Assembly (NCBI GenBank): GCA_045601285.1
Contig: JAZRZJ010000038.1
Location: 3,517-67,516 of the forward strand
DNA: 64,000 nucleotides
Source: F23-B02 sp045601285
GTDB lineage: Bacteria > Bacillota > Clostridia > Oscillospirales > Oscillospiraceae
Reading direction: 5' to 3'
This document shows positions 42,197 through 49,692 of the stretch, one piece after another. The position numbers and the translations under genes are program-made. Under the pieces are notes generated by a model, which was not told the origin of the DNA, ran no database searches, and saw only the letters and a list, made by a program, of their open reading frames with translations. Position 1 is the first letter of the stretch. Every line of letters begins with the position of its first letter.

Positions 42197-42910
42197 ATGG
42201 AAGAAAATAAACAGAGCAAATTCGATAAATTCTTCTCCGGCAAGGGCTTCTACATAGTCCTTGTGCTATGTGTGGCAGTAATCGGCATATCCGCCTGGAG
42301 CATTCTCAGCGGAAGCCCCGTGAAAAATGCTGTAAAGGAACCCGGCATAACCGTGCAGGAAAAGCCCACGACGGAAAACCGCAGGGACGATGACGCAAAA
42401 GCACCCGAGGTTGACGATGCGGGCCTCAAGGATATTCCCGAGGATACCGGTAAAGAAATCGAAAATGTTGTCGTGATGGAATCAGGCAACACCTGGTCCG
42501 AGCCTGCCGTGTGGGTATGGCCGGTTCAGGGGGAGCTTGAGCGGGAGTATTCGATGGAAGCACTTGCCTATGACGTGACTATGGCGGACTGGCGCACCCA
42601 TGACGGAATTGACATTGCCGCAAAAGCGGGCGAAACTGTAAGAGCTGCCGCCGACGGCACAGTTGAAAGTGTTGAGAAGGACGACCTTTACGGCACCACG
42701 GTGGTTATCAGTCACGGCAGCGGAATTAAAACCGTCTACTCAAATCTTGCCGAAACACCCACCGTCAGCGTCGGCGATACTGTGAAGGCAGGGGACGTGA
42801 TCGGTTCTGTAGGCGAAACCGCAATATGCGAAATAGGCGAGCCCTCACATATTCATTTTTCCATGAGTAAGGACGGCAGAAGTATTAATCCCATGGAGTA
42901 TATGCCTTAA
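42197..42910 (+). CDS. Membrane-anchored M23 protein, SpoIIQ-like
   Basis: A 237-residue protein. A membrane helix (about 20-37) is followed by a linker and a LytM/M23 domain (about 115-235). Zinc ligands are in place: THDGIDIA (His and Asp) and SHIHFSM (HxH), so it may be active. The run DVTMADWRTHDGIDIAAKAG and the overall size match the forespore SpoIIQ proteins of Clostridia, which form a channel with SpoIIIAH during engulfment; several clostridial SpoIIQs keep the zinc site. A general cell-wall endopeptidase is the alternative. AACAGGAGG precedes the ATG. The gene stands alone between eno and the tRNA pair. Confidence 0.75.
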   Translation: MEENKQSKFDKFFSGKGFYIVLVLCVAVIGISAWSILSGSPVKNAVKEPGITVQEKPTTENRRDDDAKAPEVDDAGLKDIPEDTGKEIENVVVMESGNTWSEPAVWVWPVQGELEREYSMEALAYDVTMADWRTHDGIDIAAKAGETVRAAADGTVESVEKDDLYGTTVVISHGSGIKTVYSNLAETPTVSVGDTVKAGDVIGSVGETAICEIGEPSHIHFSMSKDGRSINPMEYMP

Positions 42911-42939
42911 AATAATTTGAAGAAAATCTGAAAAAGCTG

Positions 42940-42968
42940 TTGACAAGATGAGTTTCTTCCGCTATAAT
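42940..42968 (+). promoter_or_regulatory. tRNA operon promoter
   Basis: A perfect consensus: TTGACA (42940-42945), 17-base spacer, TATAAT (42963-42968), ending 22 bases before tRNA-Met. Confidence 0.85.
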
Positions 42969-42990
42969 TCTCATTGCTCATTTGAGAAAT

Positions 42991-43067
42991 GGCGGCATAG
43001 CTCAGTTGGCTAGAGCATGCGGTTCATACCCGCAGTGTCCCCGGTTCGAATCCAGGTGCCGCTACCA
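42991..43067 (+). tRNA. tRNA-Met(CAT), elongator type
   Basis: A 77-base cloverleaf with encoded CCA. The acceptor stem is GGCGGCA/TGCCGCT with a G-U first pair. The anticodon loop TTCATAC has anticodon CAT on a TGCGG/CCGCA stem, which is not the GGG/CCC of initiators. The T-loop is TTCGAAT. The T-stem (CCCGG/CCAGG) holds one C-A mismatch. An isoleucine-lysidine identity is less likely from the stem sequence. Confidence 0.93.
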
Positions 43068-43068
43068 G

Positions 43069-43099
43069 AAATAAGGGCGCATATATGTGCCCTTTATTT
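43069..43099 (+). other. Inter-tRNA hairpin
   Basis: AAATAAGGGCGCATATATGTGCCCTTTATTT forms a long AT/GC stem exactly filling the gap between the two tRNAs; it may guide processing. Confidence 0.5.
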
Positions 43100-43174
43100 G
43101 GCCCGTTGGTCAAGCGGTTAAGACACCGCCCTTTCACGGCGGTAACATGGGTTCGATTCCCGTACGGGTCACCA
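43100..43174 (+). tRNA. tRNA-Glu(TTC)
   Basis: A 75-base cloverleaf with encoded CCA. The acceptor is GGCCCGT/ACGGGTC. The anticodon arm ACCGCC-CTTTCAC-GGCGGT has anticodon TTC. The T-arm is GGGTTCGATTCCC. It is co-transcribed with tRNA-Met. Confidence 0.95.
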
Positions 43175-43211
43175 AAAAGATGAGAGATGCGAAAGCATCT
43201 CTCTTCTTTTT
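43175..43211 (+). terminator. Terminator of the tRNA operon
   Basis: AAAAAGATGAGAGATGC, loop GAAA, GCATCTCTCTTCTTTTT. Confidence 0.85.
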
Positions 43212-43680
43212 GGTTCCGCATCGCTTTGCGATGCTGATTTATCCGCTGCGCTCAAATTAAGCGAGAGGGGACTCCCGTCCACCTCTCGCGCTCACCCCAT
43301 GCAACAGTTTACATAATGCGTTAATTTGGGAATCGAACAGGCGGATAAGAAAACGTGCCGGTGGCACGTTTTCCCGCCGTGGGTAGATTCCCGTACGATT
43401 TATCCGCTTCGCTCAATTATTATGAGAGGGGAATACCATTCCCTCTCAAACTCACCCCATGCTGAAGTTTACATAATACTATATAGCTGCGAAAGCCTGT
43501 TTAATTCGCTTCGCTAATATCAAATAAGAGTTTACATAATACTGGTTTATAAATCTAAAAGGCGGATTTTTGCACGATTTATCCGCTGTGCCGTCTGCCC
43601 TTGCTGCGTCTGTACAGTTCCGAGTGGTGCGGCACGCTGCTGCTGAGAATATCTGTTTATAAAGACATTGTGTTTATTTT
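43212..43680. repeat. Decayed repeats with tRNA-Glu fragments
   Basis: No gene is seen. Two diverged units of about 90 bases (43228-43320 and 43389-43480) share GATTTATCCGCT, GCTCAA, GAGAGGGGA, CTCACCCCATGC and GTTTACATAAT. GATTTATCCGCTGTGC recurs once more near 43577. GATTCCCGTACG (43387) copies the 3' part of tRNA-Glu, and GGGAATCGAAC (43328) is its T-arm in reverse. This looks like remnants of events at the tRNA 3' end. Confidence 0.6.
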
Positions 43681-43682
43681 CC

Positions 43683-43711
43683 TTGTTATTTTCGCCGGTT
43701 TCTGTTAAAAT
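43683..43711 (+). promoter_or_regulatory. Promoter of the UbiB-kinase operon
   Basis: TTGTTA (43683-43688), 17 bases, TAAAAT (43706-43711), 30 bases before the start. Confidence 0.45.
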
Positions 43712-43741
43712 ATTATTTACTCTGATTTTGGGGGAAAAATA

Positions 43742-44392
43742 ATGTCCTCACGAAGTATAAAGATACAATCAAAGCGATTTTATATAATCTGCATAGCCGT
43801 AACTCTGGCGCTTATTCTTGCACTTCTGCTTGTCTACCTGCATCAGCGAGCAGAGGTGGCACCGGTTTATGTCCTGACGGTTGAGGGTCTCGAAGCCGAT
43901 ACTCCCGCCGATGCGCAGGCTGCCTGCCGTGCTGAGAATAAGCACTATATTGAGTGTATGAAGGACAGTAAAGACTGTCTGTGGGTATGGTGCGGCGATG
44001 ACAGACTGTTCCTTGTCAATCCCGATGCTCTGCACGTTGACGGCGATGCGGAGAATTGCGGCTTTGCGGCCGTAACCTTTACAGATGAAAAGGGAAATGA
44101 ACACAGCGGCTTCATAATCGACCCGACAGCCGAGCCCCGCGAGCTTGGGCGCATTCAGCTTGAAGAGGCTGAGGAATACAGCTTCGACAGCGTAAGCATG
44201 AGTATCCGTGTTGCCCTTCGCAACGGCAAAATTGCTTACGAAAACGCCGCATATCTGTGGGAAAAGGGCAGCAATGTTGTTTTTGCCGTATATGCTGACA
44301 GCTACACCGTTGTTGAGAACAATCTTGTTTCCTTTGTTGATGACGGGGGAGCTTCCCGCGTTTGCTATATTCTCGATACTATACTTGACTGA
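43742..44392 (+). CDS. Single-pass membrane protein of unknown function
   Basis: I do not recognise this family. The 216-residue protein has a basic N-terminus, one membrane helix (about 13-34) and an extracellular domain of about 180 residues with four to five cysteines (including CRAENKHYIEC and CLWVWC) that could form disulfides. GGGGGAAAA precedes the ATG. It ends 11 bases before a UbiB-family kinase gene in the same direction, so they are co-transcribed. No function is proposed. Confidence 0.7.
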   Translation: MSSRSIKIQSKRFYIICIAVTLALILALLLVYLHQRAEVAPVYVLTVEGLEADTPADAQAACRAENKHYIECMKDSKDCLWVWCGDDRLFLVNPDALHVDGDAENCGFAAVTFTDEKGNEHSGFIIDPTAEPRELGRIQLEEAEEYSFDSVSMSIRVALRNGKIAYENAAYLWEKGSNVVFAVYADSYTVVENNLVSFVDDGGASRVCYILDTILD

Positions 44393-44403
44393 GAGGAAAA
44401 ATA

Positions 44404-45741
44404 ATGTCTGAATTAGGAAATGATACCAGACGCCTGATCGAAATGGTGAAGGTAATAAGCAAATATAAGGTCGCGCAGGGCATAACACCGGATAAATTCT
44501 GCGAAATGATGAAGGAACTGGGCCCCACCTACGTGAAGCTCGGTCAGCTTCTTTCCATGCACCCCGAGGTGCTCCCCATGGAGTACTGCAAAAAGCTTGA
44601 GAATCTGCGCACTGATGCGTCACACCTTGTAACATCTCAGATTCGCGACATTATTTCCGATGAGTACGGAAAGCCATGGTCAAGCGTATTCCGGCGCATA
44701 ATGCCTTTCCCGCTTGGTGCCGCATCTATCGCCCAGGTGCATGAGGCAATTCTGCTTGACGGCACTCGTGTTGCGGTAAAAATTCAGCGCCCCGATATAT
44801 ATAAAACCATGGAGCGCGATGTGCGCCTTCTGAAAAAGGCCTTCAGCATTGTAAAGATTAAAGACATTAATGACGTTGTAGACCTTTCCGATACCATTGA
44901 GCAGATGTGGATCGTTGCCAAGCAGGAGATGGACTTCATTCAGGAGGCGGAGAATATCCGCACCCTGCGCAAGAACTGCGAGGGCATTGAATATATCTAC
45001 TGCCCGAAGGTGTACGATGAGTTCAGCACAAAGAATGTGCTGGTAATGGAATACATCGGAGGCTGTGAGCTTTGCGACAAGGAGGCTCTCCTTGCCGACG
45101 GCTACGACCTTGACGAAGTATGCACCAAGTTTGTAAACAACTTCATCAAGCAGTTTGCCGAGGATTTGTTCTTCCATGCCGATCCTCACCCGGGAAATGT
45201 CCGCGTCTGGAACGGACGTGTGGTGTGGCTTGACCTGGGTATGATGGGGCGGCTCAGCCGAGAGGACGCGGAGCTAGTCAAGGAGTGCATGAAGGCAATC
45301 GTCACCAATGACTACAAGAGCTTTGCCGACGCCGTGCTGAATATATGCGCGCATGACCCCAATATCAACATGGACGCATTTTATGAGCGTATGCGGCTTT
45401 ATCTTGACAAGTACCGCGTAATTTCCATGGAGGAAATGAGCAGTACCGTGGATATTTTCGCCGACCTCTACAAAATATCAAGGGACTTTAAGATTCAGGT
45501 TCCCACAACCTACACTATGTTCTGGCGCAGTATGTCCGTAATGGAGGGAACAGTATCCGACCTTTCGCCCAAGACCGACCTTGCGGCAATCATAGGCAAG
45601 CATCTTGCGGCACAGAACATGATAGGCGGCATTGCCGGAGCAATTACCAAGAGCGTTTCCCACCGCAAGCTCATATCGGGCAAGCCCCTCTCCTATAACG
45701 GTCATGTGCAGGACGAGGAAGAGGAAACAGAAGATGAATAA
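44404..45741 (+). CDS. ABC1/UbiB/AarF-family atypical kinase
   Basis: A 445-residue protein of the UbiB family of protein-kinase-like ATPases. Seen are the family KxGQ motif in GPTYVKLGQLLSMHP, the alanine-rich loop PLGAASIAQVHEA, VAVKIQRPDI (ATP lysine), QEMDFIQEAENIR, FFHADPHPGNVRV (catalytic loop) and WLDLGMMGRL (metal-binding DLG). Unlike UbiB of quinone-making bacteria, it lacks a C-terminal pair of membrane helices. A fermentative anaerobe needs no ubiquinone, so its job is probably lipid- or isoprenoid-related and unknown. GAGAGGAAAA precedes the ATG. Confidence 0.88.
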   Translation: MSELGNDTRRLIEMVKVISKYKVAQGITPDKFCEMMKELGPTYVKLGQLLSMHPEVLPMEYCKKLENLRTDASHLVTSQIRDIISDEYGKPWSSVFRRIMPFPLGAASIAQVHEAILLDGTRVAVKIQRPDIYKTMERDVRLLKKAFSIVKIKDINDVVDLSDTIEQMWIVAKQEMDFIQEAENIRTLRKNCEGIEYIYCPKVYDEFSTKNVLVMEYIGGCELCDKEALLADGYDLDEVCTKFVNNFIKQFAEDLFFHADPHPGNVRVWNGRVVWLDLGMMGRLSREDAELVKECMKAIVTNDYKSFADAVLNICAHDPNINMDAFYERMRLYLDKYRVISMEEMSSTVDIFADLYKISRDFKIQVPTTYTMFWRSMSVMEGTVSDLSPKTDLAAIIGKHLAAQNMIGGIAGAITKSVSHRKLISGKPLSYNGHVQDEEEETEDE

Positions 45742-45742
45742 G

Positions 45743-46052
45743 AAAAAAGCACCGCCCAAGGGCGCTCTCACTTAGGGATTAATAGCCCTGAAAGGAGCTG
45801 TTTTTCCGTAATACATCGTTAAAAATGCTCGGAATACATAACCAGTATTCCTGCGCTTTTCGCCTTGTCTTACGAAAAAACATCAATCTCTCAGGGTGCG
45901 AAGCAGTTTTGAGCGAGAGATTTTTCGTTCAGACAAAATAACAAAAACTCGGCAATGCTGACGCATGCCGAGTTTTGTTATGAAGTATGGGCGGAAAAGA
46001 TCCGTTCAAAACCTATTCCTCCCTATGTGAGAGCGCCCAAGGTGCTTTTTTG
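45743..46052. repeat. ~310-bp nested palindromic repeat element
   Basis: The left end (AAAAAAGCACC, GGGCGCTCTCAC, TAGGGATTAATAG) is matched by the right end read in reverse (AAAAAAGCACCTTGGGCGCT, CTCACATAGGGAGGAATAGG). Inside the right arm are the same blocks as at 18091: TTTTGAACGGATC, CTTTTCCGCCCATACTT and the CGGCATGCGTCAGCATTGCCG hairpin. No ORF of interest. The left end begins 2 bases after the kinase stop. Confidence 0.75.
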
Positions 46053-46209
46053 CGTGTTCGGCGGGAGCAAGCCCCCGCCCTACGCGGAGAATCGGAACTT
46101 ATTTACTTGAAAAAGAAGGCGGATTGCCACGGCGCAAGCGCCTCGCAATGACTGTTGAAAAAAGCGGAGCGATGTGGGCATCGCTCCCTACGGGAAACGT
46201 CAAAAAAAC

Positions 46210-46333
46210 TGTCATTCTGAGGAGCACAGCGACGAAGAATCTCCTGCGGAGATGTGGTTTGAGGGGATTCTTCGCTGGCGCTCAGAATGACAGGGTGGCT
46301 TGAGGGGATTCTTCGCTGGCGCTCAGAATGACA
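46210..46333. repeat. TGTCATTCTGAG-family repeat with duplicated right half
   Basis: A full unit (46210-46292) of the family at 9160 and 18293 is followed by a second copy of its right half (TTGAGGGGATTCTTCGCTGG ... AGAATGACA, about 46300-46333). Nothing coding is present in 46053-46356. Confidence 0.7.
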
Positions 46334-46356
46334 GGGTGGTTTTAGGCAAATAATCA

Positions 46357-46875
46357 CTATATATTCAATCCGTCGAATTTATTCCTTGCTGCGAACATAT
46401 GAGAAATAAGCGTCTTGAAGAAGGGTATAAACCTGCCCTCGTCAATCATGGAGAGAATTTCCTCCTCGCTTGCCCAGCGGGCGTCCATGACCTCCTCGGG
46501 CTGAAGCTGCAGGTTTTCTATATCTATATCCATGTTCATGAGATATATGTCGTCAAAGCCGTTCTCAAAATTGATTGTGAAGTGGGGGCGAACACCCGTG
46601 AAATCCACATCAATGCCGATTTCCTCAAGCAGCTCACGGTGAGCAGCGTCACGGCTGGTTTCCCCTGCGATTACGCTGCCGCCCACGGAAATATCCCAGT
46701 ATTTGCCCCAGCTTTTCCAGGGCTGGCGCTGCTGAATGAGCATTTCGCCTTTTGAGTTGAAAATACATACGTGTATGACAAGGTGCATATCGTCCTTGCC
46801 GCCTTTTTCGCCGCGCTGAACGGTTTTGCCCGTGAGGTGACGATCAATATCGTATGCGTCCCAGCGTTCTTTCAT
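46357..46875 (-). CDS. Nudix hydrolase
   Basis: A 172-residue hydrolase of nucleoside-diphosphate-linked compounds. The Nudix box runs GGSVIAGETSRDAAHRELLEEIG (GX5EX7REUXEEXG, positions about 70-92). The preceding LIQQRQPWKSWGKYWDIS is typical of the YfcD/isopentenyl-isomerase-like branch. The ATG at 46875 is chosen as it starts at the usual N-terminus (MKERWDAYD); the longer reading lacks support. The ribosome site is weak. The substrate is unknown. Confidence 0.82.
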   Translation of the reverse strand: MKERWDAYDIDRHLTGKTVQRGEKGGKDDMHLVIHVCIFNSKGEMLIQQRQPWKSWGKYWDISVGGSVIAGETSRDAAHRELLEEIGIDVDFTGVRPHFTINFENGFDDIYLMNMDIDIENLQLQPEEVMDARWASEEEILSMIDEGRFIPFFKTLISHMFAARNKFDGLNI

Positions 46876-46977
46876 TGAGCCACTTTCTTTCTTAAACAGT
46901 GCAAAAGGACGATACCATAAAACAGCATATAAATCAAGTGATAACAAGAATAAACCGGACGATTCATGCTGTGATTG

Positions 46978-48075
46978 TTATATAAGTGATGTAAATATCA
47001 GCAGAATGCCGAGAAATGCAAAGTTATATATGCTGAACTTCACAATAAAGCCCCTTGCTCCGTCGGGCTTGTGCTGAAGATATTCGCGGAAGGTGATGAG
47101 GCTTGCAAGGGAGGCAATGAGCGTGCCGGCGCCGCCTATATTTACGCCGACGAGAAGCTCGGCATAGTTCGCTGTGAACTGGGACAGCAGAATTGCGGAG
47201 GGTACGTTGCTTATGACCTGACTGCACAGCGCGGAGCAGAGAAGCGCGTTTTTGTCCATAAGCATGGAGAAAAAGTCCTGCACCGCGTCAATTCGCGCCA
47301 TGTTTCCCGCAAAGACGAAAAAGAAAACGAAGGTGAGAAGCAGTGACCAGTCAACCTCCTTAAGCGCATGGCGGTCTGTAAGGAGAAGCGCAAGGGGAAT
47401 TAAGATAAGCCCGGTCCAGAAGGGGATAAGCCGCACAACAATTCCCACGGAGTAGAGAAACAGCACAAGATAAAATACCGCCGCCTTCGGCTTGTATTCA
47501 AGCTTCTCCTCGCAGAAAAACATGGGAGCAGGCTTAACAAACAGACAGCAGACCGTTATAAGAACAATGGAAACGATAAATGATGGCAGAAGAATGCCCA
47601 CAAACTCCGCCGTGGGAATGTTGAACTTTGTGTAGAGATACAGATTCTGCGGGTTGCCGAAGGGCGTAAGCATGCCGCCGAGATTTGCCGCCATGTTCTG
47701 CATGATGAAGGTGAAGGCGAGATGCTCCTCCTTGCCTGCGGCTCTCAGGACGAAATAGCCCAGCGGAAGAAAGGTCAGAAGTGCCGTGTCGTTGGTGATG
47801 AGCATGGAGCCTATAAAAGTTATGTAAACTAAAACAATGACGCAGGCGCGCTCTGTTTTAAATCGTGCAACGATGCGGTTTGCCATGACGTAGAAGAAAT
47901 TGACATCACGCAGGGCGCAGATAACGGCAAGCACGCAGAAAAGGCAGGTCAGGGTTTTGAAGTCAAGATAGCCTGCGTAGGTCTTGTCCACGGGTACGAA
48001 AAGCACCGTGACTGCCGCGGCAAAAAACGCCGTGAGCATCATTATGTTGTTTTTGAAAAATGACTTTATGTGCAT
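46978..48075 (-). CDS. ArsB/NhaD/SLC13-type membrane transporter
   Basis: A 365-residue protein with about ten hydrophobic segments. It resembles the ion-transporter superfamily: a conserved TNDTALLTFLPLGYFVL stretch near residue 100, NMAANLGGMLTPFGNPQNLYLY near 140, and a second half repeat with SQVISNVPSAILLS and NIGGAGTLIASLASLI. Members carry citrate-type dicarboxylates, arsenite or sodium/protons; which applies is not clear. It is shorter than most SLC13 proteins. GAGGTTC precedes the ATG. A terminator shared with the next gene cluster lies upstream. Confidence 0.75.
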   Translation of the reverse strand: MHIKSFFKNNIMMLTAFFAAAVTVLFVPVDKTYAGYLDFKTLTCLFCVLAVICALRDVNFFYVMANRIVARFKTERACVIVLVYITFIGSMLITNDTALLTFLPLGYFVLRAAGKEEHLAFTFIMQNMAANLGGMLTPFGNPQNLYLYTKFNIPTAEFVGILLPSFIVSIVLITVCCLFVKPAPMFFCEEKLEYKPKAAVFYLVLFLYSVGIVVRLIPFWTGLILIPLALLLTDRHALKEVDWSLLLTFVFFFVFAGNMARIDAVQDFFSMLMDKNALLCSALCSQVISNVPSAILLSQFTANYAELLVGVNIGGAGTLIASLASLITFREYLQHKPDGARGFIVKFSIYNFAFLGILLIFTSLI

Positions 48076-48140
48076 ATTCAGAACCTCACAAGTTAAAAAT
48101 TATATCACTTGTGTTTTTGTTTTCAATGCGCAAGAAAAAC

Positions 48141-48169
48141 AAAAAAGTACTGAATTTCAGTACTTTTTT
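48141..48169 (-). terminator. Terminator of the YhcC-type gene
   Basis: AAAAAAGTACTGAA and TTCAGTACTTTTTT form a 14-bp stem overlapping the stop codon. Confidence 0.8.
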
Positions 48170-49043
48170 ATGATATTTCGGTCAATGCGCGGTTAATGGC
48201 GTTTATAACATGCTTTTTGTCAGCGCTCCATTGCGGCGCAATGAGAAGTTTTTTCGGACCGTCGCCGGTAAGACGGTGTATGACCATGCTGTCGCCGATT
48301 TCCTTTACGCAGTCACATATGAGGTTTACATAATCTTCAAAGCCCATGACCTCAAACTTACCTGCCCGGTAATCGTCGGCTAAATCCGTGCCTTCAAGGA
48401 CGTGGAGAAGCTGAAGCTTTATGCCGCCGCTTTTTTTATCTCTGACATAGCGCACCGTTGTGAGCATATCCTCACGGCTTTCATGGGGAAGTCCGAGAAT
48501 AACGTGGGTTACGGTGTGAATGCCGAGGGCGTTGAGCCCCGCGACAGCGTCGTTGTAAACCTCAAGGGGATAGCCGCGGCGTATATATTCCGCAGTCTGC
48601 GGGTGAATTGTCTGCAGCCCCAGCTCCACCCATACGGGCTTAACGGCGTTTAGCTCCGCAAGCAGCTCAAGCACATCGTCCCCAAGACAGTCAGGGCGGG
48701 TGGCAATGGAAAGAACGGCAATGTCATCTCGCTCAATCACGGGCATGAAAAGGTTTCGCAAATATTCCACAGGCGCATAGGTGTTGGTGTAGGCCTGAAA
48801 GTAGGCAATGTAGCGGCTGCCTTTGAACTTGTCGGAAACACGGCGCTTTGCGTCCTTGATCTGCCTGTCCATGCTTAAGGAAGGCGAAGGGGTAAAGTCA
48901 CCCGAGCCTCCCTCGGAGCAGAAGATACAGCCCCGTGTGCCGATTGTTCCGTCACGGTTGGGGCAGCTCATGCCGCCGTTCAGACTGAGCTTATACAGTT
49001 TTTCGCCGAACTGCGCCTTGCAGTAGTCATTTAGTGTAATCAT
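48168..49043 (-). CDS. Radical SAM protein, YhcC/TIGR01212 type
   Basis: A 291-residue radical SAM enzyme. The cluster cysteines are spaced CPNRDGTIGTRGCIFC, the hallmark of this family, which differs from the common CxxxCxxC. FQAYTNTYAPVEYLRNLF, IATRPDCLGDDVLELL, WVELGLQTIHPQTAEYIRRG and HVILGLPHESREDML follow, as in YhcC proteins. The function in the cell is not established. The ATG at 49043 is preferred over a TTG at 49058 lacking a ribosome site. Confidence 0.85.
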   Translation of the reverse strand: MITLNDYCKAQFGEKLYKLSLNGGMSCPNRDGTIGTRGCIFCSEGGSGDFTPSPSLSMDRQIKDAKRRVSDKFKGSRYIAYFQAYTNTYAPVEYLRNLFMPVIERDDIAVLSIATRPDCLGDDVLELLAELNAVKPVWVELGLQTIHPQTAEYIRRGYPLEVYNDAVAGLNALGIHTVTHVILGLPHESREDMLTTVRYVRDKKSGGIKLQLLHVLEGTDLADDYRAGKFEVMGFEDYVNLICDCVKEIGDSMVIHRLTGDGPKKLLIAPQWSADKKHVINAINRALTEIS

Positions 49044-49083
49044 AATTTTCTGTATCAAGCTTATATTAGCGATAATAAAATAT

Positions 49084-49107
49084 AAAACCGCCCAATTGAG
49101 CGGTTTT
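49084..49107 (-). terminator. Terminator of the small P-loop gene
   Basis: AAAACCGC and GCGGTTTT around CCAATTGA, just after the stop of the gene at 49120. Confidence 0.75.
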
Positions 49108-49119
49108 ATGTTGTGTATA

Positions 49120-49533
49120 TTAAATCATATACTTCCTGATTGCTTCGCCGACCTCGTCGGGGTCCATGGAAACGCTGATTACAAATTCAATATTTTCTCT
49201 GGCGGAGAAAGCGTCCAGCCAGTCGAGGAACTCACCGAAGGCAACGGGGTCCTTGTTGCTGACTATCTTATAGAAATTGTCTACATAGACATGGGCAATG
49301 TCGTAGTTGCCGGAATGCAGACCGCATATAAAGCCTTTGATAAACTCATAGGAGCCGATGTCGTAAACGCCTGCTTCGATAAGACGTGCCTGATAAGGAA
49401 TGTCATAAGTGAGCTTCTTTTCCTTTTCAATAACAACAACATCGCCGTTTTCCTTTGCGAGTGCTTCGCGAACCATGTCCACGAGGCGCTTGGTCTTTCC
49501 GGAACCCTTCAGACCCATAACTAACTTAACCAT
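49120..49533 (-). CDS. Small P-loop ATP-binding protein
   Basis: A 137-residue protein with a Walker A motif GLKGSGKT near its start and a hydrophobic strand ending in aspartate (IAHVYVDNFYKI) that could be Walker B. The fold would be a short P-loop NTPase. It has no recognised family name; the pattern suggests conserved clostridial proteins of unknown role. The ATG at 49533 is chosen because AAGGAGA lies 9 bases before it. It stands alone, with a terminator after it. Confidence 0.65.
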   Translation of the reverse strand: MVKLVMGLKGSGKTKRLVDMVREALAKENGDVVVIEKEKKLTYDIPYQARLIEAGVYDIGSYEFIKGFICGLHSGNYDIAHVYVDNFYKIVSNKDPVAFGEFLDWLDAFSARENIEFVISVSMDPDEVGEAIRKYMI

Positions 49534-49656
49534 GTTGACCACTCTCCTTGCTTGTTATTAGTTTGTGGTTAAAATACTTCTGACTTTAGATTAGCACTTT
49601 ACTTAATGTAAAGCAAGCATAAAAGCACAAATATAAATTTTTGGTACAAAACGTAC

Positions 49657-49690
49657 AAAAAGTGCAGCAGAAAATACTGCTGCACTTTTT
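49657..49690 (-). terminator. Terminator of the rplU-rpmA-obgE operon
   Basis: AAAAAGTGCAGCAG, loop AAAATA, CTGCTGCACTTTTT, 2 bases beyond the obgE stop. Confidence 0.9.
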
Positions 49691-49692
49691 AA

